This document shows, piece by piece, positions 23,394 to 32,402 of a DNA stretch of 39,989 nt. Every line of letters starts with the position of its first letter. The first letter of the stretch is position 1. The stretch comes from Phycisphaerae bacterium (GTDB taxonomy: Bacteria > Planctomycetota > Phycisphaerae > Phycisphaerales > SM1A02). A program made the translations under genes and the position numbers. The stretch spans positions 1 to 39,989 of the forward strand of contig PKCS01000022.1 of NCBI GenBank assembly GCA_002862305.1, given 5' to 3'. The notes under the pieces were generated by a model, which ran no database searches, was not told the origin of the DNA, and worked only from the letters and a program-made list of their open reading frames with translations.

Positions 23394-26210
23394 TCAAAGG
23401 GTCCTTGCTACCTCGACCGTCTTGTAGCACTCGAGCACGTCCCCGACCTTGATGTCGTCGTAACCCTCGATCTTCATGCCGCACTCGACCCCGGACTTGA
23501 CCTCCTTGGCGTCGTCCTTGAATCGCTTCAGCTGCTCGAGGCGGCGATCGCTCTCCACGACGATCCCGTCGCGGGTGACGCGAATCTGGAGGTTCCGTTC
23601 CATGGCGCCGTCGGTCACGTAGCAACCGGCGATCATTCCCACCTTCGAGATCTTGAAGACCTCCCGGACCTCGGCATGGCCCTTCACCTCGAGCTTCAGC
23701 TCCGGATCGAGCAGCCCGGCCGCCGCGCGTTCGACGTCGTCGGTGAGGTCGTAGATGACGTCGTACAGGCGGAAGTCCACCCCCCGTTGCTCCGCGAGGG
23801 CGCGGGCCTTGGAGGAGGTCGTCACGTTGAAGCCGACCACGATCGCCCCGGAGGCCTCGGCGAGCGAGATGTCGCTCTCGTTGATCCCACCGACCGCGGA
23901 ATGCTTGACGACCACCCGGACCTCGTCGGTGCTGATCTTCGGGAGGATGTTCTTGAGCGTCTCGACCGATCCCTGCACGTCGGCCTTGAGGATGAGCGGA
24001 AGCTCCCTCGCGCCCTCCTCCTTGATGCGATCGAAGATGTTGTCGAGGGTGACCTTGGGCTGCGCGAGGCTCTGCTCGCGGCTGAGCCGCCTGCACTCCT
24101 CGGCCGCGCTCTCGGCGGCCTTGAGGCTGTCCACCACGTAGAACTTGTCACCCGCATCGGGGACCTCGTCGAGTCCCGACAGGGCGATCGGGGTGGATGG
24201 ACCGGCCTCCTTCACCCGGGCCCCGTGGTCGTCGACCATGTCCCGGACGCGGCCGAAGCCCCGGCCCGAGACGATGAAGGAACCGGTCTGGAGCTGGCCT
24301 TCCTGGACGAGGACGCTGGCCACCGGGCCGCGACCCTCCTCCACGTTCGCCTCCAGGACGGTGCCCTCGGCGTTCCCGGCGAAGTCCGCCTTGAGCTCCA
24401 GGAGCTCCGCCTGGTAGTCGAGGATGTCCAGGAGTTCCTGGATCCCGTCGCCCTTGATGGCGCTGGTCTTCACCACTTCCGTGGTCCCGCCCCACTCCAC
24501 GGGATTCAGTTCGTGCTCGGCGAGCTGCCCGAGGATGCGCTGCACGTTGGCGTCGTCGGCATCGGGTCGGTCGATCTTGTTGAGTGCGACCACGATGGGC
24601 ACTCCCGCGGCCTTCGCGTGGTTGATGGACTCGATGGTCTGGGGCATGACCCCATCGTCGGCGGCGACCACCAGGACCACGACGTCCGTGACCTGAGCGC
24701 CTCGTGCTCGCATGGAGGTGAACGCCTCGTGCCCGGGGGTGTCGATGAAGGTGACCAGTCGCTCGCCCTCCCCGGCCTTGACCGGTACCCGGAACGCACT
24801 GGTGGCCTGGGTGATGCCCCCCGCCTCGCCCTCGGCGACGTTCGCGTTCCGGATCTTGTCCAGCAGCGAGGTCTTGCCGTGGTCGACGTGGCCGAGGATG
24901 GTCACCACCGGGGAACGCGATCGCTCGTCGGTCCGCTCCCGGGTCTCGAACTGCTGCTCGATGACCTGTGCCGCCGACTTCATCTCCACGACCTCGAGTT
25001 CGATGTCGAAGTTCGCCATGATCTCGTGGGCCTGTTCGGTGGCGATCGTCGAGTTGATGCTGGTCATCTCCCCGAGCAGGAAGAGCTGCTTGAGGATGTC
25101 GTTCGCCTTCACTCCGGTGGCGGCCGAGAGCTCCTTGATGCTGATGGGTTCGGTGACCTTCACCGGTCCCTCGGGACGCTGGGTCACCTGCTGGCGGCCG
25201 CCGCGCTTCTTGGCTCGGTCCTGCCGATGGCGCTTGAAGAACCCGCCGGCCGAGCTGAGCCGACGATCACGCTCGAGCAGGTCCTGGTCGCGCCAGTTGC
25301 CCCGGCCCTCGTCGGCCTGCGAGCCCCCGGCACCCTGGAAGCTGCGGCCGGAGCGTCCGTCGCGACGACGATCCGACCGGTTCCTGCGGTCCCCGCCTCG
25401 TCCCTCGCCGTCGCCGCCGCGGCCGTCCCGACGACGGCCGGTGGCGCCACGCCCGCGTTCGGTCGGGGGTGCATCGGGAATGTTCATGTCCCGGACCCCA
25501 CCACCGGTCCGGGGGCCACCGGTCTGGTAGCCGCGGGGATCCATTCCATCCTGTCCACGGGGAGGACGTGGTGCCCGCGGGGGAGCGACGGGATCCGGCT
25601 GCTCGACACGGACCACCACCGGTCCGGACAGCTTGACCTTCTTCTTCTCCGTGAGCTTGGTCCCGGCGGGCGAGACGACCTCCGGCCGCTTGGGGACGTT
25701 CATGACCGGCGATTCGGTGGACTCCCGGGGACCGTCGTCGCCGGGGCCCTCCGCCGAGCCTTCGGACGCATCGGTAGCCGGGGGCGGGTCGGAGTCGACC
25801 GGGATCGCCGTGGCATCACCGGTGCTCGAACTGGTCGGAGCGGTGGCGGTGGTCGATTCGGCGGCAGGCTCGTCGGTGGTGGCGACCGGGGCGACGTCCG
25901 TCACGGTGGCGCCCGCATCCCCGGCGGCGGCCTTGGGCTTGGCCTTGGTCTTGGCCTTGGCACGCTTGGGGGCCTTCTTCCTGGCCGCGGCGACGTCGAC
26001 GGGGGCCGCGGTCTCGACGGCGGTTGATTCACCGACCCCGCCTCCGAACCACTCGCGGACGGTCACGGACAGCCCGACCGAGATCGCGGACATGTGGTTC
26101 GTGATGTCGGGGATTCCCTCAGCCTGGCACTTGGACACGATGTCCTTGCTGGAGACACCGAGCTCCTTCGCCAGTTGATGGACTCTTTTCACCGAGGTCT
26201 TCTTAGCCAC
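23394..26210 (-). CDS. infB: Translation initiation factor IF-2
   Basis: GTPase that brings initiator tRNA to the 30S subunit. The 938 residues begin with an IF2-N module ([24 protein letters not shown], 10-33). A low-complexity Ala/Pro/Lys-rich part and then an Arg/Gly-rich part (about 60-340, [18 protein letters not shown] type) follow. Next come a second IF2-N module (357-410), G1 GHVDHGKT (440-447), G3 DTPGH (490-494), G4 NKID (544-547) and the SAIKGDGIQ motif. After these come domains II, III and IV, ending [18 protein letters not shown]. Switch I reads [10 protein letters not shown] where GGITQHIGAY is usual. The start is GTG with AGGAG 7 bases upstream, 24 bases after the nusA stop. 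Confidence 0.98.
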   Translation of the reverse strand: MAKKTSVKRVHQLAKELGVSSKDIVSKCQAEGIPDITNHMSAISVGLSVTVREWFGGGVGESTAVETAAPVDVAAARKKAPKRAKAKTKAKPKAAAGDAGATVTDVAPVATTDEPAAESTTATAPTSSSTGDATAIPVDSDPPPATDASEGSAEGPGDDGPRESTESPVMNVPKRPEVVSPAGTKLTEKKKVKLSGPVVVRVEQPDPVAPPRAPRPPRGQDGMDPRGYQTGGPRTGGGVRDMNIPDAPPTERGRGATGRRRDGRGGDGEGRGGDRRNRSDRRRDGRSGRSFQGAGGSQADEGRGNWRDQDLLERDRRLSSAGGFFKRHRQDRAKKRGGRQQVTQRPEGPVKVTEPISIKELSAATGVKANDILKQLFLLGEMTSINSTIATEQAHEIMANFDIELEVVEMKSAAQVIEQQFETRERTDERSRSPVVTILGHVDHGKTSLLDKIRNANVAEGEAGGITQATSAFRVPVKAGEGERLVTFIDTPGHEAFTSMRARGAQVTDVVVLVVAADDGVMPQTIESINHAKAAGVPIVVALNKIDRPDADDANVQRILGQLAEHELNPVEWGGTTEVVKTSAIKGDGIQELLDILDYQAELLELKADFAGNAEGTVLEANVEEGRGPVASVLVQEGQLQTGSFIVSGRGFGRVRDMVDDHGARVKEAGPSTPIALSGLDEVPDAGDKFYVVDSLKAAESAAEECRRLSREQSLAQPKVTLDNIFDRIKEEGARELPLILKADVQGSVETLKNILPKISTDEVRVVVKHSAVGGINESDISLAEASGAIVVGFNVTTSSKARALAEQRGVDFRLYDVIYDLTDDVERAAAGLLDPELKLEVKGHAEVREVFKISKVGMIAGCYVTDGAMERNLQIRVTRDGIVVESDRRLEQLKRFKDDAKEVKSGVECGMKIEGYDDIKVGDVLECYKTVEVARTL

Positions 26211-26234
26211 GTGGTTTCTCCTGTGGGAGTGGGA

Positions 26235-27695
26235 TCACCCTTCAGACTGCTCCGGGTCGGCCTCGGCGCCCTCGAGGGCACCGTCGGGATCGGTTTGGTG
26301 CGCGGGCTCCGCGTCATCGGAGGCGGCGTCGGGCACGGGGACGGGTTCGGCGGGGACGGCCGGGGCCGGGCCGCCGCCGAGGATGTCCGAAGCCCGGGAC
26401 TCGACGTCGGGGTCCTGGACCTCGCCGGCGCCGTCCCCGAGGATGCCGGAGGTCGCCTCCGCCTCCGCGGCACGAAGGGCTTCCTGCTCCTCGCGCTCGC
26501 GTTCCTGCTGCTCGGCGACCTCCTTGGCTCTGATGGAGGCGGACTCCACGACCTGCGCGGCGAGCTCCGGTGACATCTCCAGTTCGGCCTGAAGCGCCTC
26601 CTCGCCGATCTCCTCGACGTCGAACACGCTGATCATCCCCAGCGCGCCCATCCGGTCCAGCATCTCGTCGGTCACGCCCTCGAGCGGACGGACGGTCTGC
26701 TCGAGGATGTCCAGCCCCTTCTGGAACTCCGGGGGGGTGAGGATGTCGATGTCCCAGCCGGTCAGCCTGGCGGCGAGCCGGACGTTCTGCCCCCGGCGAC
26801 CGATGGCCAGGGAGAGCTGGTCCTCGCGCACGATGATCGTGGCCCGACCGAGTTCGAAGCAGAGGCTGACCTCCTCGACCTCGGCGGGCTTGAGGGCGTT
26901 GGCGATCAGGATCTGGCTGGACTCGTTCCAGCGGACGATGTCGATCTTCTCACCCCCGAGTTCGTCGACGATGTTCCGGATGCGGCTTCCGCGGACCCCG
27001 ACGCAGGCCCCCACCGCGTCGACCTTGGAGTCGATCGAGCTGACCGCGAGCTTGGTCCGGAACCCGGGTTCGCGGGCCATGGCCTTGATCTCGATCACCC
27101 GTTCCGAGACCTCGGGGACCTCGGCCTCGAAGAGACGCCGGATGAACTCCGGGTTCCCGCGGCTGAGGACGATCTTCACCTGGTTTCCCGCATCGCGGAC
27201 ATCGAGGATCAGGCAGCGCACGCGGTCCCCGGGCTGGAACTGCTCGCCAGGAATCTGCTCGGAGCGGGGCATGAACCCCTCGGCGCGATCGATCTGCACG
27301 ACCAGCGCGCCACCCTCGTATCGCTGGGCCACCCCGGTGACGATCTCACCCTGCCGCTTGGCGAACTCGTCGAGCAGGCTGTTGCGCTCGTCCTCGCGGA
27401 ACTTCTGGATCATCACCTGCTTCGCGGTCTGAGCGGGGATGCGGCCGAGGGTCTCGAGCGGGATCAGCTCGATCTCGCCCTGCTCGCCGTCGATGCCCTC
27501 CTCGAGGTTCCGCCAGATCGAGATCACTCCCGACTCGCGGTCCATCCTGCAGCCGAACTCCTCGGTGTCGAGGGAGTTGAAGTGCTTCCGTGCGGCGCTG
27601 ACCATGGCCTGTTCGAGGTCGCTGATGAGCAGCTCGCGATCGATGTTCCGGTCACGGGCGATTGAGTCGAGGATGCGAAGCGTTTCCGAGTTCAT
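26235..27695 (-). CDS. nusA: Transcription termination/antitermination factor NusA
   Basis: Binds RNA polymerase and nascent RNA to control pausing, termination and antitermination. The 486 residues contain the N-terminal polymerase-binding domain (1-110), an S1 domain (115-180, GEIVTGVAQRYEGGALVVQI), KH1 with GVRG (233-236) and KH2 with GRRG (299-302). A helical region (DEMLDRMGALGMISVFDVEEIGEEALQAEL) and an acidic Ala/Glu/Pro tail (about 415-486) follow. There is one Rad51-like helical repeat instead of the two acidic repeats of E. coli. The ATG at 27695 gives the family start MNSETLRILDSIARDRN with AAGGTGG upstream; a 55-residue open extension upstream is leader DNA. rimP, the usual upstream gene, is absent: a 392-base hairpin-rich gap lies there. 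Confidence 0.96.
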   Translation of the reverse strand: MNSETLRILDSIARDRNIDRELLISDLEQAMVSAARKHFNSLDTEEFGCRMDRESGVISIWRNLEEGIDGEQGEIELIPLETLGRIPAQTAKQVMIQKFREDERNSLLDEFAKRQGEIVTGVAQRYEGGALVVQIDRAEGFMPRSEQIPGEQFQPGDRVRCLILDVRDAGNQVKIVLSRGNPEFIRRLFEAEVPEVSERVIEIKAMAREPGFRTKLAVSSIDSKVDAVGACVGVRGSRIRNIVDELGGEKIDIVRWNESSQILIANALKPAEVEEVSLCFELGRATIIVREDQLSLAIGRRGQNVRLAARLTGWDIDILTPPEFQKGLDILEQTVRPLEGVTDEMLDRMGALGMISVFDVEEIGEEALQAELEMSPELAAQVVESASIRAKEVAEQQEREREEQEALRAAEAEATSGILGDGAGEVQDPDVESRASDILGGGPAPAVPAEPVPVPDAASDDAEPAHQTDPDGALEGAEADPEQSEG

Positions 27696-28087
27696 CGGGG
27701 TCCACCTTGTGGTTCTGTTGTGTTGACGAGGTTGCCTGGTTGCCGTGTTGTCCGGTGCGCGAGCACCTTTGGTCGAGAGAAGACGGGGGATCCCGAAGAA
27801 CGCCGCAAGCCACGGACGCGGAACGCGCTCGTGGCTCACCCATTCAATGCCCGGAGGCATGATCCAGAATCCGTGGTGCCGCCGTCACATCATGGACAGC
27901 ACTCCGCGGCGAAAGGCGGTGAATCCGCCTCCTGGATCGACTGTGGTTGGTGGAACGTGGTCCTGATCATCGGACGCCTTGCACCTTTGCAGTCAGAGAA
28001 CGAGCGAGCGAAACGTTCGGGACGGTTCCCGAATCGGAGATGATATCCAATGCGCCCCTGAACGGCAATCAATCGGACTCGGTCCGG
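27696..28087. other. Gene-free gap upstream of nusA with several hairpins
   Basis: No convincing ORF or tRNA lies in these 392 bases. Perfect inverted repeats are GGTGC/GCACC (27754-27767, loop GCGA on the + strand), AGCCACG/CGTGGCT (27808-27836, with an inner CGCG/CGCG stem and GAA loop), CATGAT/ATCATG (27858-27894), AGGCGG/CCGCCT (27914-27930) and TTCGGGA/TCCCGAA (28016-28033). The last lies after the fliM stop and is followed on the reverse strand by only TTT, so it is at best a weak fliM terminator. The others may form a structured nusA leader. No clear promoter is seen. Confidence 0.5.
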
Positions 28088-29149
28088 TCAGGACGGGTTG
28101 GAGGGGGGTTCAGGGGCGACAGGCGGGATTTCCCGCCCCGGTTCGGGGCTGGGGATTCCGTCCAGGATCCGGACGGCGCTGCTGCCCCGGTGATGCCCGA
28201 GGGTGCCGGTGAACTTCGGCGAACCTCCCACGGACACCACGACCGGCTCCCCGGCGGGCTTCTGGGTGGTGATGAGGTCACCGACCTGGAGCTGGCGGAG
28301 CTCCTCGAAGGTGATGGAGGTGGAGGCCAGGGTGACCTCGAGATCGAGGGCGGCCTCGGAGAGTCCCTGCTCGATCATCGTGCGGACCGTGCCCCCGGAC
28401 TCCTCCCGGGAGTTCACGAACCAGTTCTGGGTGTTGAAGTCCTCGGTGAGGGGCTCGATCACGTTGTAGGGCAGGCAGAGCTTCATGGTGCCCGAGCGCC
28501 CGCCCATCCGGACCTCGAAGCCGATGACGACCACCACCTCGTTGGGGGGGACGATCTGCACCAGCTGGGGATTGGTCTCCATCTCCCCCAGGAGGAACCC
28601 GAAGTCGTCGATCGCCGCCCAGGCGTCGTTGAGCGGCTGCATTCCGCGCTCGAGGATCCTGCGGACCAGCCGCATCTCGATCATGGTCATCGGACGCTGC
28701 GGCACGAAGAGGTCCCGGGTGTTCCCGCCCATGAGGCGGTCGAGTATCGGGTAGATGATCAGCGGGCTGATCTCGAGGCAGAACTGCCCGTCGAGGGGGT
28801 CCCCGGAGATCAGGCTGAAGCAGGTCGGGTTCGCGAGACTGGAGAGGAACTCCGAGTAGGTCATCTGCTCGGCCTGCTCGACGCGCACCTCGACGATGGT
28901 GCGGAGGAATCCCGAGAGCGAGGCCCCGAAGTTGCGGGCGAACGCCTCGTGCAGGGTCTGGAGGGACCGCATCTGGTCCTTGCTGATGCGTTCCGGACGC
29001 TTGAAGTCGTAGCTCCGGATCTCCACCGTCTCGTTCTGGCGGCGGTGGCGGGAGAAGATCTCGCGGGGGTAGAGGATCCCCTCGTCCCCGGGTGCGGCGT
29101 TCTCGATCACGTCGGCATTCGCCAGGGGGTCGGGATAGGTGTCAGCCAT
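28088..29149 (-). CDS. fliM: Flagellar motor switch protein FliM
   Basis: C-ring component that sits between FliG and FliN and in most bacteria receives phospho-CheY. The 353 residues match the middle CheC-like domain (FSRHRRQNETVEIRSYDFKRPERISKDQMRSLQTLHEAFARNF, SLSGFLRTIVEVRVEQAEQMTYSEF, SLISGDPLDGQFCLEISP, RLMGGNTRD). They also match the C-terminal FliN-like domain (ALDLEVTLASTSITFEELRQLQVGDLITTQKP), followed by a Pro-rich tail. The N terminus (MADTYPDPLANADVIENAAPGDEG split) lacks the LSQ-x-EIDALL CheY-binding peptide normally found there. No fliL, fliN or other flagellar gene adjoins it. A sigma-28-like -10 CCGATAA lies just upstream. Confidence 0.95.
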   Translation of the reverse strand: MADTYPDPLANADVIENAAPGDEGILYPREIFSRHRRQNETVEIRSYDFKRPERISKDQMRSLQTLHEAFARNFGASLSGFLRTIVEVRVEQAEQMTYSEFLSSLANPTCFSLISGDPLDGQFCLEISPLIIYPILDRLMGGNTRDLFVPQRPMTMIEMRLVRRILERGMQPLNDAWAAIDDFGFLLGEMETNPQLVQIVPPNEVVVVIGFEVRMGGRSGTMKLCLPYNVIEPLTEDFNTQNWFVNSREESGGTVRTMIEQGLSEAALDLEVTLASTSITFEELRQLQVGDLITTQKPAGEPVVVSVGGSPKFTGTLGHHRGSSAVRILDGIPSPEPGREIPPVAPEPPSNPS

Positions 29150-29157
29150 GTCGATGC

Positions 29158-29164
29158 TTATCGG
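29158..29164 (-). promoter_or_regulatory. Sigma-28 (FliA)-like -10 element of fliM
   Basis: CCGATAA on the reverse strand matches the FliA -10 core GCCGATAA and ends 8 bases before the fliM ATG. A TCAAG upstream could be the -35 but is about 2 bases farther away than the usual spacing. The start would lie within a few bases of the ATG. Confidence 0.3.
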
Positions 29165-29284
29165 AAGGCAGCGGCCCGCTGCTTGAACGTCTCTTGCCCG
29201 TGGACGGCCATTCCGTCACGCGGACCCACCGGGATAAGTCATCCGGAGCCGGTCTTGTTCAGCATCCTCGGGGGAAGCTCGACG

Positions 29285-29290
29285 TAGACT
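29285..29290 (+). promoter_or_regulatory. Candidate -10 box of the membrane-anchored protein/DsbD/DUF4286 operon
   Basis: TAGACT ends 6 bases before the ATG at 29297, predicting transcription from the start codon itself. No Shine-Dalgarno is present. The in-frame GTG at 29291 would lie upstream of that start. Confidence 0.4.
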
Positions 29291-29296
29291 GTGGGC

Positions 29297-30025
29297 ATGG
29301 CCTGGCTGATCCCGACCATCCTCCTCCTGACCCCCCTCCCGGGGGTCCAGAACAGTGATTCAAGCGCCCTCGGGGCCTCGGAGGCGCCTCCGGTGCTGGA
29401 GGCGATGCTGGTCAGCTCTCGTCCCAAGATCCGGCCCGGGGAGTGGTGCACCCTTGCGTGGGTCCTCGAGGCCCCGGACGGGGAATCGGTGGTGATCGGC
29501 CCCCCCGACGACGGGATCATGCCCCAGCCCGGCACCGAGCAGACGGACACCCGACTTCGCTGGCTCACGGACGAGGACGGCTCCTTCAGCCTGATCCCGG
29601 ACCTGCTCTCGGTCCAGTGGCCGAACACCGTGGAGGTCGAGGGTTCGGAGCGAGGCGGCATCCAGCTGCCCCAGACGATCTTCATCCCGGTCAAGGCGGG
29701 TCCGGAGAGCATCGTGGGGGAAGCGGTCATTCGATTCGCACTCGAGGGGGTGCGCCTCGGGGGGGAACCCGCCGACTTCCTGATCGAGGAGGAGGTGACG
29801 GTGGAGGTCGTCCATCCCACGGATCCCAACGCCACGGACATGGAGGGCGTGAACCCGATGATCTTCACCACCTGGCGCGGGGAGCTGCCCGACTGGAGCG
29901 TGCGCGACACGACCCCGTCCAAGCCCCGCAAGCCCGCGCCCCCGGCGATCTGGCTGGTCTTCATCATCCCGCTGGGCATCGTCCTGCTCGCGCTCACCTG
30001 GGCGTTCGCCACCAAGAGGATGTGA
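29297..30025 (+). CDS. Secreted, C-terminally membrane-anchored protein of unknown function
   Basis: A 242-residue protein with a signal peptide (MAWLIPTILLLTPLPGVQNS), a beta-rich extracytoplasmic domain of about 190 residues and a C-terminal membrane segment (PPAIWLVFIIPLGIVLLALTWAFA) ending in TKRM. The domain contains RPKIRPGEWCTLAWVLEAPDG and FIPVKAGPESIVGEAVIRFALEGV, similar in layout to the immunoglobulin-like alpha domain of DsbD or to BatD-type proteins, but with a single cysteine. Its stop overlaps the start of dsbD (TGATG), so it is co-transcribed and probably works with DsbD in the envelope. I do not recognise a named family. The ATG at 29297 is chosen because of the -10 box upstream; GTG 29291 is the alternative. 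Confidence 0.75.
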   Translation: MAWLIPTILLLTPLPGVQNSDSSALGASEAPPVLEAMLVSSRPKIRPGEWCTLAWVLEAPDGESVVIGPPDDGIMPQPGTEQTDTRLRWLTDEDGSFSLIPDLLSVQWPNTVEVEGSERGGIQLPQTIFIPVKAGPESIVGEAVIRFALEGVRLGGEPADFLIEEEVTVEVVHPTDPNATDMEGVNPMIFTTWRGELPDWSVRDTTPSKPRKPAPPAIWLVFIIPLGIVLLALTWAFATKRM

Positions 30026-32091
30026 TGCAGTCGCGGCGCAAAGACACTAGGCTGCAGGAGCGATCTGGCCCCCGGAGTCCCCGCTTGCCAACCACCCGAC
30101 CCCACCTCACCATCGCGACGTTGGTCGCCCTGAGCGCCGTCCCCGCGGCGTCCGGCCAGGGGTTCGACCTGGACTCGCTGGGCCAGACCAGCTTCGGGGA
30201 CAGCCGCGACGTGGTGTCCGTGGCCTTCGAGCCGACGACGACCGAGGCCGTCCGGGGCGGGACCGTCTCCGTCGAGGTGGTCTTCCAGATGAAGGACGGC
30301 TGGCACATCTGGCCTCAGGAGGGCGGCGCCCCGCAAGGCAGCACGGTCTTCGACGGGGCGGAGTGGACCGCGATCGACGTGGTGGAGGCCGAGGGGCTCG
30401 TCATCCGCTCGATCAGCTGGCCCGAGACCCACGAGGTGCCGGTGGACCTGGGTTTCGGCCCCGCCGACTACGCGGTGTTCGAGGGCCGGGCGGTGGCCAC
30501 GGTGGAGCTCGAGGTGTCCGGGGACGCCCCCGCGCGTTCCTCGATCACGCTGTCCGCCTACTTCCAGGCCTGCGACGACTCGACCTGCCTCGCGCCCACG
30601 TTCGATCCCCCCACCGGGACCCTCGAGTTCACCGTCGCGGGGGCGACGCTGTCCTCCTCGAGCAGCGCGCCCGTCGGAACCCCCGCCACGGAGCAACCGG
30701 TCGGGTCCGGGACCGAGGCGTCCGGCGGATCCGCTCCCCCTCCGATCCGCGGTTCCGGCACCTCGTTCTTCGGACTCGAGCTTCCCGAGCTCGGTGGGAC
30801 CGGCGGGGCGATCATCCTGATCCTGCTGGGCATCGCAGGCGGGTTCATCCTGAACCTCACCCCCTGCGTGCTCCCCGTCATCCCCATCAAGGTCATGACG
30901 CTCTCGCAGCACGCGGCCACCCCCGGCCGGGCGCTCACCCTGGGACTCTGGATGGCGCTCGGGGTCTTCGCCTTCTGGCTGGCCATCGGGCTCCCGGTGG
31001 TCTTCTTCGCCTCGGTCACCGATCCCTCGCGGATCTTCGGCATCTGGTGGGTGACCTTCGCCATCGGGGTGCTGATCGGGGTGATGGGGATCGGGATCAT
31101 GGGCCTGTTCACGCTGTCCCTTCCCCAGTCGACGTACATGATCAACCCCCGCGCGGACAACGCCTGGGGGTCGTTCCTCTTCGGCGTCATGACCGCGGTG
31201 CTCGGGCTTCCCTGCTTCGGGTTCGTGGCGGGGGCCCTCTTCGCCGGGGCCGCGACGCTGCCCCCGATCGTGACCCTCTTCATCTTCGGATCGATCGGCA
31301 TCGGGATGGGCGCTCCCTACCTGGTGCTCGCGGCGTTCCCGCGGCTGGTCGAGAGCATTCCGAGGACGGGACCGGCCAGCGAGCTGGTCAAGCAGGTCAT
31401 GGGTCTGCTCCTCCTTGCGGCCGCGGCGTACTTCATCGGTTCCGGCCTGATCGGCCTGGTCGCGGAGCAGCCGTGGATGTCGAAGCTGCTCCACTGGTGG
31501 GCGATCGCCATCGCGCTGGTGCTCGCCGGCGGCTGGCTGACCCTGAGGACCTTCCAGATCACGCCACGCTGGGTGCCGCGGACCGGCTGGACGCTGGTGG
31601 CGGTCGCGCTGGCGTTCGTGCCGACCTGGTACTCCGTGCGGGCGACCGAGAAGGCCCGGGTGACCTACGAGGCCTTCGAGGAGGCGAGGCTGCAGAGCGC
31701 GGGACGCTACCTCACGAACGTCTGGAACCCCTACGACCCGATCACCTTCGAGGCGGCGCGGGAGGACGGCAAGGTGGTGGTCGTGGACTTCACGGCCGAG
31801 TGGTGCATCAACTGCAAGGCGCTGAAGGCCGGGGTGCTGGACGTGGACCCGGTTCGTCGACGGCTCGCGGAGGACGACCGGATCGTGATGTTCACCGCCG
31901 ACAACACCTCCCGGAAGGCCTACGGCTGGGAACTCATGAGGGAGATCGGCCAGACCGGGATCCCCCTGCTGGCGATCTGGTCCCCGGAGGACGCGGCGAA
32001 CGACCCCTGGCAGTCGACGGCCTACACCGCGAGCCAGGTGATCGAGGCACTCGACCAGGCGGAATCCACGGTCCCCGGGGCGGGCGGTTGA
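30025..32091 (+). CDS. dsbD: DsbD-type thiol:disulfide interchange protein
   Basis: Carries reducing power from cytoplasmic thioredoxin across the inner membrane to envelope proteins. The 688 residues follow the full DsbD order. First is a signal peptide (about 1-45). The alpha domain (about 50-195) comes next, with KDGWHIWPQEGG and the cysteine pair in CDDSTC. A Ser/Gly/Pro linker leads into eight membrane segments with the redox cysteines in NLTPCVLPVIPIK and GLPCFGFVAG. The C-terminal thioredoxin-like gamma domain has WCINCKALK. The long basic N-terminal stretch before the hydrophobic core (MQSRRKDTRLQERSG) makes the exact start uncertain, but the TGATG overlap with the previous stop supports it. 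Its own stop overlaps the DUF4286 start in the same way. Possible clients are cytochrome c maturation and disulfide isomerases, none of which is in view. Confidence 0.93.
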   Translation: MQSRRKDTRLQERSGPRSPRLPTTRPHLTIATLVALSAVPAASGQGFDLDSLGQTSFGDSRDVVSVAFEPTTTEAVRGGTVSVEVVFQMKDGWHIWPQEGGAPQGSTVFDGAEWTAIDVVEAEGLVIRSISWPETHEVPVDLGFGPADYAVFEGRAVATVELEVSGDAPARSSITLSAYFQACDDSTCLAPTFDPPTGTLEFTVAGATLSSSSSAPVGTPATEQPVGSGTEASGGSAPPPIRGSGTSFFGLELPELGGTGGAIILILLGIAGGFILNLTPCVLPVIPIKVMTLSQHAATPGRALTLGLWMALGVFAFWLAIGLPVVFFASVTDPSRIFGIWWVTFAIGVLIGVMGIGIMGLFTLSLPQSTYMINPRADNAWGSFLFGVMTAVLGLPCFGFVAGALFAGAATLPPIVTLFIFGSIGIGMGAPYLVLAAFPRLVESIPRTGPASELVKQVMGLLLLAAAAYFIGSGLIGLVAEQPWMSKLLHWWAIAIALVLAGGWLTLRTFQITPRWVPRTGWTLVAVALAFVPTWYSVRATEKARVTYEAFEEARLQSAGRYLTNVWNPYDPITFEAAREDGKVVVVDFTAEWCINCKALKAGVLDVDPVRRRLAEDDRIVMFTADNTSRKAYGWELMREIGQTGIPLLAIWSPEDAANDPWQSTAYTASQVIEALDQAESTVPGAGG

Positions 32092-32402
32092 TGGGGTACC
32101 GGTACACGGTCCGGGCCAGCTTCGAGGACCCGCGGGTCGCATGCGAATGGATCGAATGGCTGGCCGGCGGGCACTGCCGGGAGGTCATCGAGGGCGGCGC
32201 CATCCGTGCCGAGGTGTTCCGGCACGAGGGGGACGACCCCACCGTCGAGGTCCGGTACGACTTCCCGGACCGCGCGGCCTTCGAGGCCTACGAGCGACGT
32301 CACGCCCCACGCCTCCGGGAGGAGGGCCTGCTCCGCTTTCCCGTGGAACGGGGCATCGCCTACCAGCGTAGCTGCGGCGAGGTCGTTCACTCCGAGGACT
32401 GA
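32091..32402 (+). CDS. DUF4286 family protein
   Basis: A small 103-residue protein resembling the DUF4286 ferredoxin-like family: YRYTVRASFEDPRVACEWIEWLAGGHCREVIEGGAI at the N terminus matches the family pattern of a strand, a helix containing WLEWM and a following HIPEV-like segment. VEVRYDFPDRAAFEAYERRHAPRLREEGL is the second repeat of the fold. Function unknown; likely a cytoplasmic dimer related to dimeric alpha-beta barrel proteins. The start codon shares an A with the dsbD stop (TGATG), implying coupled translation. The last 16 bases overlap the opposite-strand O-antigen ligase gene. Confidence 0.88.
   Translation: MGYRYTVRASFEDPRVACEWIEWLAGGHCREVIEGGAIRAEVFRHEGDDPTVEVRYDFPDRAAFEAYERRHAPRLREEGLLRFPVERGIAYQRSCGEVVHSED

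Noticed and set aside
21381-26027. Open frame of 1548 codons on the + strand across yebC, the H1-like gene, rbfA and infB
   Set aside because: It lies antisense to four well-supported genes, has long runs of Leu/Gly/Arg and no recognisable domain; such frames come from strong third-position GC bias.
27652-27862. Short ORFs in the gap upstream of nusA on both strands
   Set aside because: They overlap the nusA start or the hairpins, lack ribosome binding sites, and have no recognisable sequence.
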